Shown here piece after piece: positions 5,944 through 10,318 of a stretch of DNA of 10,318 bases. The position numbers and the translations under genes were made by a program. The notes beneath the pieces were generated by a model, which was not told the origin of the DNA, made no database searches, and worked only from the letters and a program-made list of their open reading frames with translations. Position 1 is the stretch's first letter. Every line of letters starts with the position of its first letter. Source of the DNA: Sulfurimonas sp. (GTDB lineage: Bacteria; Campylobacterota; Campylobacteria; Campylobacterales; Sulfurimonadaceae); assembly GCA_015487435.1 (NCBI GenBank), contig WFPU01000185.1, positions 1 through 10,318 of the forward strand, in the 5' to 3' direction.

Positions 5944-7482
5944 TTAATGTAGGAAGTGGCGAACCTCTGAGAAATAAAGATTCATTCCAAACTCATTTGC
6001 AGCATCTATAATCTCTTTATCACGGATACTTCCGCCAGGTTCAATTACATTCTTAACACCAGCAGTAGCGGCAGCATCAATCGAATCACGGAAAGGGAAA
6101 AAAGCTTCAGATGCTAAGGCTGCACCAGTAACATCAAGACCCATATCTTTAGCTTTTTTCAAGGCACATTGGCTCGCATCAACTCTTGAGGTCATACCCA
6201 TACCAACAGCTACCATTGCAGAGTTTTTAACATATACAACACAGTTAGATTTTGTAAGAGATGCTACTTTGTACGCTATCTCTAAATCTTTCATATCTGA
6301 TGCATCCGCTACATTTTTTGAAACTAATTTTGCATTTTTAACTTCATCATCAGCTACTTTATCAGCATCTTGGTATACAAAACCACCATCAATGTGTTTG
6401 AAATCTTTTTTATCATTTGCAAGAACTAACTTATCACTTCCCTGCTCAAAAAGTTTTATTCGCTTCTTCTTAGCAAACACTTTCTCAGCTTCAGGAGTAA
6501 TGCGTCCAGCAATAACAACTTCTAAGAAAATTTCATTCATTTTTTCAGCTAGTACCTTATCAACTGTACCATTAACAGCTACAACACCGCCAAATGCAGA
6601 AACTGGATCACATTTAAGCGCCTCTTCATAAGCTTCTAATAAAGTATCTTTAATAGCAAAACCGCATGGATTTCCATGTTTTGTAATACATACTGCATTT
6701 TCATCACCAAATGCAGATGCTATTTTTACAGCACCACTTAAATCATTTAAGTTATTAAAACTCGCTTCACCTTTTAGCGTTGTAAAATTGTTTGAGTAAT
6801 GTTTATCAAACTCATATAATGCACCTTTTTGATGAGGATTTTCACCATAACGAGTATCCATTACTTTATTTCCAACTATAAACTGCTTCTCGCCAAAACC
6901 TTTATTAAAACGCTCGTTCATATAGTTTGCTATCATAGAATCATAAGCTGCAGTATGCTCATACGCTTTTATCATGTAAGCACGACGAAAATCTTTTGTA
7001 TTTTTTTCATTTTCAATTGCGTCAATAACCTCAGAGTAATCCTCAACATTTGTTACAATTATTACAGCATCAAAATTTTTAGCAGCGCTTCTAACCATGG
7101 CTGGTCCACCAATATCGATGTTTTCAATAATATCATCAAAATCATCAGTTTTCTCAATAGTTTCTTTAAAAGGGTAAAGATTTACACAAACTAAGTCAAT
7201 AGCTCGTACCCCTAATTCCTTTGCTTGGTCTAAGTGTGATTGTTTATCACGACGGTGTAAGATTCCACCATGCACATAAGGATTTAAAGTTTTAACACGA
7301 CCCTCAAAACATTCAGGAAATTTTGTAATTTCATCAATCTCAATAGCTTTTATACCAGCTTCAACTAACTTTTTATAAGTTCCACCAGTTGAGATAATCT
7401 CATAACCATTTTTTACTAAAGAGCTACAAAACTCAACTACACCTGCTTTATCACTAACACTTACCAATGCTCTTTTTTTCAT
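5944..7482 (-). CDS. purH: Bifunctional AICAR transformylase / IMP cyclohydrolase PurH
   Basis: A 512-residue enzyme for the last two steps of IMP synthesis: formylation of AICAR with 10-formyl-tetrahydrofolate, then ring closure to IMP. The N-terminal MGS-like cyclohydrolase domain (about 1-195) shows VSVSDKAGVVEF, ISTGGT (30-35), TKFPECFEGRVKTLNP and IDIGGPAMVRSAAKN (123-137). The transformylase domain follows with RYGENPHQ (211-218), the catalytic pair K268-H269 in ITKHGNPCG, DPVSAFGG (292-299) and FFPFRDSIDAA (461-471). An in-frame TTG at 7506 exists, but the ATG at 7482 has AAGGAG six bases upstream and gives the normal length, so it is chosen. A possible 11-codon leader ORF overlaps the start by 4 bases. 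Confidence 0.96.
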   Translation of the reverse strand: MKKRALVSVSDKAGVVEFCSSLVKNGYEIISTGGTYKKLVEAGIKAIEIDEITKFPECFEGRVKTLNPYVHGGILHRRDKQSHLDQAKELGVRAIDLVCVNLYPFKETIEKTDDFDDIIENIDIGGPAMVRSAAKNFDAVIIVTNVEDYSEVIDAIENEKNTKDFRRAYMIKAYEHTAAYDSMIANYMNERFNKGFGEKQFIVGNKVMDTRYGENPHQKGALYEFDKHYSNNFTTLKGEASFNNLNDLSGAVKIASAFGDENAVCITKHGNPCGFAIKDTLLEAYEEALKCDPVSAFGGVVAVNGTVDKVLAEKMNEIFLEVVIAGRITPEAEKVFAKKKRIKLFEQGSDKLVLANDKKDFKHIDGGFVYQDADKVADDEVKNAKLVSKNVADASDMKDLEIAYKVASLTKSNCVVYVKNSAMVAVGMGMTSRVDASQCALKKAKDMGLDVTGAALASEAFFPFRDSIDAAATAGVKNVIEPGGSIRDKEIIDAANEFGMNLYFSEVRHFLH

Positions 7483-7514
7483 ATATGTCTCCTTTTTTTG
7501 AAACAAAGCTCCAT
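7479..7514 (-). CDS. Possible 11-codon leader ORF overlapping the purH start
   Basis: An ATG at 7514 with AGAGGA six bases upstream opens a frame encoding MELCFKKRRHI. Its TGA overlaps the purH ATG as ATGA (7479-7482), and the purH ribosome binding site lies inside it. This is the geometry of translational coupling or of a small regulatory leader. Such short ORFs arise by chance, so its use is uncertain. Confidence 0.35.
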   Translation of the reverse strand: MELCFKKRRHI

Positions 7515-7536
7515 AAAAATTCCTCTCACTAAAGCT

Positions 7537-7550
7537 TTGCCAATTGGCAA
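7537..7550. promoter_or_regulatory. Perfect 14-bp palindrome upstream of purH (operator candidate)
   Basis: TTGCCAATTGGCAA is a perfect inverted repeat without spacer, 55 bases before the purH ATG and 23 bases before the leader-ORF start. A transcription-factor site is the natural reading, but no known regulator is assigned. It could also be half of a weak hairpin after the 7634-7840 gene. Confidence 0.4.
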
Positions 7551-7633
7551 GAAAGAAAAAATTATTAACTTGAAAATAAATTATGGAATTCTAGCAGGAA
7601 TTTAATTACAGCTCGCTTTTATCAAGCAGTTAT

Positions 7634-7840
7634 TTATGCGTAGATATCTATTTTCGTAGCAGTTACAGTTGGTTCTATTGTTTGTGATGATTCAACTATC
7701 GGTTCTTGAGTAACTTCTTTTAGTGAATTAGATTTACCTGCAAAATCTGTTGATTCCGATTTTTGTGAAGACGGGTCCAATCTACCAAATTGAACAGCGC
7801 TAGTCGAAGGTGATTGATATAAATATTGATTAACTTGCAT
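7634..7840 (-). CDS. Small polar protein, probably disordered, unknown function
   Basis: A 68-residue protein rich in Ser, Thr, Gln, Glu and Pro, without Cys or Trp, without a signal peptide or membrane helix. Its N-terminus (MQVNQYLYQSPSTSAVQFGR) may be a short conserved binding segment; the remainder looks disordered, ending in TATKIDIYA. The gene is credible because of its ribosome binding site: GGAGG five bases before the ATG within a GGGGAGGG stretch, the strongest in the window. A TATAAT with an upstream TG (extended -10) lies at 7867-7872. It is divergent from pfkA and upstream of purH in the same direction; co-transcription with purH is possible. No family is recognised. Confidence 0.65.
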   Translation of the reverse strand: MQVNQYLYQSPSTSAVQFGRLDPSSQKSESTDFAGKSNSLKEVTQEPIVESSQTIEPTVTATKIDIYA

Positions 7841-7866
7841 AATACCCTCCCCAATTATCTTTCTTA

Positions 7867-7875
7867 ATTATAACA
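7867..7875 (-). promoter_or_regulatory. Extended -10 promoter of the small 7634-7840 gene
   Basis: On the minus strand TGT-TATAAT (7875-7867) gives a TGn extended -10. The expected transcript start is near 7860, about 20 bases before the ATG, leaving just enough leader for the GGAGG site. No clear -35 is seen, which extended -10 promoters do not require. Confidence 0.55.
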
Positions 7876-7932
7876 CAATTTGGTTTAAGTAATTTAATAT
7901 TAGAATGCTAAATACACTTATATAGGATTAAG

Positions 7933-8907
7933 ATGGAAAATATAGATATGAAAAATATAGCTATTTTATGCTCTGGTGGCGATGTATCTGGCATGAACCC
8001 AGCTTTAAAACATTTTGTGGAGTATTCACTTCAAAAAGAGTTAACACCTTTTTTTATATATGATGGATATGAGGGTTTAATTGACAACAATATTAAAAAA
8101 GCTACTTACGAAGATGTAGCTGGTATATTAAATCGTGGTGGAACAAAAATAAGAAGTGCCAGAAGTAAAAGATTTATGCAAAAAAAATATCGTGATATTG
8201 CTAAAAAAAATCTTGATACATTAAATATAAATATGTTAATAGTACTTGGTGGAGATGGCTCTTTTAGAGGTTTAGACATTTTTTATAAAGAATCAGGCGT
8301 AAAATTTTGCGGTATTCCATCTACAATAGATAACGACATAAGTTTAACTGAGTATTGCTTAGGAGTTGATAGCGCTCTTAATATCATCAAAACTTCTATA
8401 GATTCCATTCGTGATACTGCATCATCTTTTAAAAGAGCTTTTGTAATTGAAACGATGGGCAGAGATTGTGGTTTCTTAGCACTTGTGTCTGCTTTAACTT
8501 CTGGAGCTGAACTCTGCTTAATTCCTGAAAAACAATATAACCTAAAATCTTTTGAAGAGAGTTTTAAGGAGCAAGTAAAAAATGGCAGAAAATATTTTAT
8601 AGCTGTTGTAGCCGAGGGTATAAAAGATAATTCACAAGATATCGCACAATGGTTTGAAGAAAAAATAGGGATAGAATCAAGAGTGAGTGTCCTTGGTCAT
8701 ATCCAAAGAGGTGGAAATCCTACTGTTTATGACAGATTAATGGCATACAGATTTGTAAACAATGCCATAGACGCTTTGTTACAAGGCAAAGAAAAAAGCA
8801 TAATTTGTTATACAAAAGATGGTTTTAAATACAAAAGTATAGATGAAGTGGTAAATACCCCTTTTTTACTTGATCCAAAGCTTCTTAAATTTTTGAAAAA
8901 CATCTAA
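7933..8907 (+). CDS. pfkA: 6-phosphofructokinase PfkA (ATP-type)
   Basis: A 324-residue group A phosphofructokinase, phosphorylating fructose 6-phosphate to fructose 1,6-bisphosphate. Seen motifs: SGGDVSGMN (14-22), RGGTKIRSAR (68-77), nucleotide loop GGDGS (106-110), catalytic TIDND with D133 as base, ETMGRDCG (173-180) and GHIQRGGNP (255-263). The glycine at 109 is typical of ATP-using enzymes, where PPi-dependent ones have Asp; the residue before TIDND is Ser130 rather than the usual Gly. Positions matching the E. coli effector arginines 21, 25 and 54 are K26, E30 and Y59, so classic ADP/PEP control is probably absent. ATG 7933 has AGGA five bases upstream and is preferred over the internal ATG at 7948. 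Length is normal. Confidence 0.95.
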   Translation: MENIDMKNIAILCSGGDVSGMNPALKHFVEYSLQKELTPFFIYDGYEGLIDNNIKKATYEDVAGILNRGGTKIRSARSKRFMQKKYRDIAKKNLDTLNINMLIVLGGDGSFRGLDIFYKESGVKFCGIPSTIDNDISLTEYCLGVDSALNIIKTSIDSIRDTASSFKRAFVIETMGRDCGFLALVSALTSGAELCLIPEKQYNLKSFEESFKEQVKNGRKYFIAVVAEGIKDNSQDIAQWFEEKIGIESRVSVLGHIQRGGNPTVYDRLMAYRFVNNAIDALLQGKEKSIICYTKDGFKYKSIDEVVNTPFLLDPKLLKFLKNI

Positions 8908-9031
8908 TACAGCGAGAAATCATAGTCATAAAGTATGATATATTCACTAATTAATAGAGACATATCCTAAATGTTGTGTCCAACAGTGTCAACGGCGGAG
9001 TTAAATTCAACAGAACTTAAACAAATTAATA

Positions 9032-9048
9032 TTATCATTAGATGATAA
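9032..9048. promoter_or_regulatory. Perfect inverted repeat before the toxin-antitoxin operon (operator candidate)
   Basis: TTATCAT, TAG, ATGATAA is a perfect 7-bp inverted repeat ending 12 bases before the toxin ATG and directly upstream of its AAGGA ribosome binding site. The HTH antitoxin encoded second in the operon is the likely ligand, since such antitoxins commonly repress their own operon. As RNA it could form a hairpin beside the ribosome binding site. Confidence 0.55.
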
Positions 9049-9060
9049 CAAAGGAACTCA

Positions 9061-9396
9061 ATGGATGATTTAGAGAACTTACTAAACCTACACGGCGAAG
9101 TATTTCCTATGGACAGTGGTTACTGGATAAAGTTTGAGGCATATGAAGTAGAACAAACAAAAGCAGTCCCGCATGGTATTAGATACTCTTTAACACTTCA
9201 TGATAAAAATAATCATAGAGTAATAGGGTATGACAATGCTCATAGTTTTAAGTCATCTAAAAAGTACGGAGCTAGAAAAGAGTCTTATGACCATATTCAC
9301 AAACAGATGGATATAGTCGCTTATGAATTTGAATCTGCTTCACAACTCCTAGAAGATTTCTGGAAGAGTGTAGATTATTATATGGAGAATAACTGA
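9061..9396 (+). CDS. TumE-type (DUF6516) toxin of a toxin-antitoxin system
   Basis: A 111-residue protein matching the TumE/DUF6516 family by its conserved blocks: GYWIKFEAYEV (20-30), PHGIRYSLTLHD (37-48), VIGYDNAH (54-61), YDHIHKQM (76-83) and the end YEFESASQLLEDFWKSVD (88-105). The family is annotated as the toxin half of two-gene toxin-antitoxin units; the conserved His and Asp residues in YDNAH and YDHIH suggest a catalytic role, but its cellular target is not something the sequence shows. AAGGA lies five bases before the ATG. The stop TGA shares one base with the start of the next gene, as expected for coupled toxin-antitoxin genes. The toxin-first order is usual for this type. Confidence 0.8.
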   Translation: MDDLENLLNLHGEVFPMDSGYWIKFEAYEVEQTKAVPHGIRYSLTLHDKNNHRVIGYDNAHSFKSSKKYGARKESYDHIHKQMDIVAYEFESASQLLEDFWKSVDYYMENN

Positions 9397-9758
9397 TGAA
9401 TACTATAAGAGTTGGCATTATGTCAAAAGAACTATACAGACAACGCACTATAGATATAGCAAAAGGTGTTTATAAGCCTAAAGCAGAGGAACCAAAGGTT
9501 TGGTTTGAGTCTATCAAATCTATGGCTCAGATTCTTTCTAGTGAGAACCAAAGCTTATTACAAGTAATATTAGATAATCATCCAAAATCCCTTAAAGAAC
9601 TTGAAGAACTCACAGGTCGTGCAAAATCAAATCTTTCTCGTACACTCAAGACACTAGAGAGATATGGCATAGTTGCATTGCACAAAGAAAAAAATTCATT
9701 AGTACCGGAAGTTAAAGCTACTCAGTTTCAGGTTGAATTTGGGCTTCAAGCAGCATAA
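9396..9758 (+). CDS. TumA-type HTH antitoxin / repressor
   Basis: A 120-residue winged helix-turn-helix protein of the MarR-like type found downstream of DUF6516 toxins. The N-terminal part (1-38) includes the family hallmarks RVGIMS and YKPKAEEPKVWF, probably the toxin-binding part. The DNA-binding domain covers about 50-105, with SLKELEELTGRAKSNLSRTL (65-84) as helix-turn-helix and ERYGIVAL (88-95) as the start of the wing. ATG overlaps the toxin stop by one base (TGATG), ensuring coupled synthesis. It would neutralise the toxin and probably repress the operon through the inverted repeat at 9032-9048. Family assignment is from recognised motifs; the repression is inference. Confidence 0.8.
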   Translation: MNTIRVGIMSKELYRQRTIDIAKGVYKPKAEEPKVWFESIKSMAQILSSENQSLLQVILDNHPKSLKELEELTGRAKSNLSRTLKTLERYGIVALHKEKNSLVPEVKATQFQVEFGLQAA

Positions 9759-9792
9759 TACAGGTATTAGTACACTGTTTTTAATAAGATAA

Positions 9793-9820
9793 ACTTTTAC
9801 TATTAAATTTATGTAAAAGT
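9793..9820. repeat. Inverted repeat between the antitoxin and the converging broken gene
   Basis: ACTTTTAC (9793-9800) and GTAAAAGT (9813-9820) are perfect 8-bp arms around a 12-base AT-only loop. It lies in the 65-base gap between the two convergent stops (9758 and 9824), the expected place for a bidirectional terminator. There is no strong T run after it, so the role is tentative. Confidence 0.4.
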
Positions 9821-9823
9821 GAC

Positions 9824-10186
9824 TTAATTGTCGAACCACTTTGATATCTCTGTTCGTTGTTTATTTGTATATATATTGTTAAGCACAGAGTTGATTTTTT
9901 TAGATAATTTATCTTTAGGATTTGTATGAAATCTAATCATACTTTTCAAAATATGTTTTATAGCTAACTTTGATTGCTTGCTAAGTTTAAATTTTTGAAG
10001 TGAAGTTTCTACATATTCCTGACAATAATGTAATATATAATTTAAATTTGAGTCATTTTGCTTTCTTAAAACAGAAAATATATCATTAATTATCAGTGTA
10101 ACTTCATTTATGATCTGTCAACCAAAAACAGGAGAAAGAATATAACTCTTTAAGCGACTATTTCTTTTTGTAATACCAATCCCCAT
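9824..10186 (-). pseudogene. Gene interrupted by an in-frame TGA, product unrecognised
   Basis: Reading leftward, an ATG at 10186 overlaps the stop of the upstream frame (TAATG). The frame encodes MGIGITKRNSRLKSYILSPV and two more residues, meets TGA at codon 23 (10120-10118), then stays open for another 97 codons to TAA at 9824. The downstream part is rich in Lys, Ile and Asn (LRKQNDSNLNYILHYCQEY, IRFHTNPKDKLSKKINSV) and has no ATG, GTG or TTG near its beginning, so it is unlikely to be an independent gene. TGA serves as a normal stop elsewhere here (hspR, cbpA), so recoding is unlikely. The intact product would have been about 120 residues. No family recognised; a sequencing error remains possible. 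Confidence 0.5.
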
Positions 10187-10318
10187 TAAAATATAAAAGC
10201 TTTAGCCTGTTCAATAATCCATTTATACCCACACAGTTTTTGAGTTTTTTCAGGATCAGCCATCCAAGTCACTACTTCATCTTCAATAATGTTTTTTTGA
10301 ATATCAATACCTTTAAAA
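10186..10318 (-). CDS. 3' end of a gene cut by the window edge, product unrecognised
   Basis: An open frame enters from the right edge and continues for 43 codons to TAA (10188-10186). It contains DEVVTWMADPEKTQKLCGYK and then ends WIIEQAKAFIF. Its stop overlaps the ATG of the next, interrupted gene as TAATG, so the two look like coupled operon partners. No family can be named from this fragment. The short length makes gene status moderately certain only. Confidence 0.5.
   Translation of the reverse strand, partial: FKGIDIQKNIIEDEVVTWMADPEKTQKLCGYKWIIEQAKAFIF

Noticed and set aside
6269..6631. Plus-strand open frame of about 120 codons
   Set aside because: Antisense to purH; Ser/Thr-rich translation typical of a shadow frame.
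6829..7194. Plus-strand open frame of about 120 codons
   Set aside because: It is entirely antisense to the conserved purH core and its translation is low-complexity without a ribosome binding site.
8972..8985. Small TGTTG/CAACA hairpin after pfkA
   Set aside because: Only 5 bp and no T run; not enough to call a terminator or operator.
10118..10120. TGA as a recoded sense codon
   Set aside because: TGA ends several well-supported genes in this window (hspR, cbpA, toxin), and no recoding structure is apparent.
1..10318. CRISPR array, tRNA gene or insertion sequence
   Set aside because: No regularly spaced direct repeats, no cloverleaf-like sequence with a T-loop motif, and no transposase were seen on either strand.

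Overview
The window comes from an AT-rich bacterial chromosome that is most likely a Campylobacterota (epsilonproteobacterial) member of the Sulfurimonas/Sulfurovum type. The basis is the cbpA-hspR heat-shock operon (known from Helicobacter and Campylobacter), the style of the MurA, PurH and PfkA proteins, tightly overlapping small genes, TTG starts, and promoters with a clear TATAAT -10 and usually no -35. No rRNA or tRNA gene lies inside the window, so the genus is inference.

Layout. Bases 1-200 are non-coding and carry hairpins and a boxA-like motif resembling an rRNA-operon spacer. Bases 201-2785 hold a compact five-gene minus-strand operon, transcribed from right to left: an unknown protein, a four-helix membrane protein, a DnaQ-like exonuclease with an ExoX-type C-terminal domain and a missing Exo II aspartate, a receiver-like protein starting at TTG, and the 16S rRNA methyltransferase RsmD. 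An 83-bp imperfect palindrome follows, then murA (+). murA converges on hspR and cbpA (both -); the gap between them contains a compound inverted repeat. The cbpA-hspR promoter is near consensus (TTGACA-18-TATAAT), and a HAIR-type inverted repeat, the known HspR operator, covers its -35. The gap from cbpA to purH holds two further structured intergenic elements.

purH (-) is preceded by a possible 11-codon leader ORF whose stop overlaps its start, and by a perfect 14-bp palindrome. A 68-residue polar protein with a strong ribosome binding site (-) diverges from pfkA (+), whose product keeps catalytic residues but lacks the classic allosteric arginines.

The right end (about 8908-10318) looks accessory. 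It holds a toxin-antitoxin operon of the TumE/TumA (DUF6516/HTH) type with a perfect inverted repeat just before the toxin ribosome binding site. Converging on it is a minus-strand pair: a gene cut by the window edge, and a gene starting at its stop codon (TAATG) and broken by an in-frame TGA at codon 23.

Most of the window is housekeeping: ribosome modification, peptidoglycan synthesis, protein folding, purine synthesis and glycolysis. The most interesting parts are the HspR operator, the toxin-antitoxin unit, the decaying neighbour gene, the purH leader and four different intergenic palindromes.
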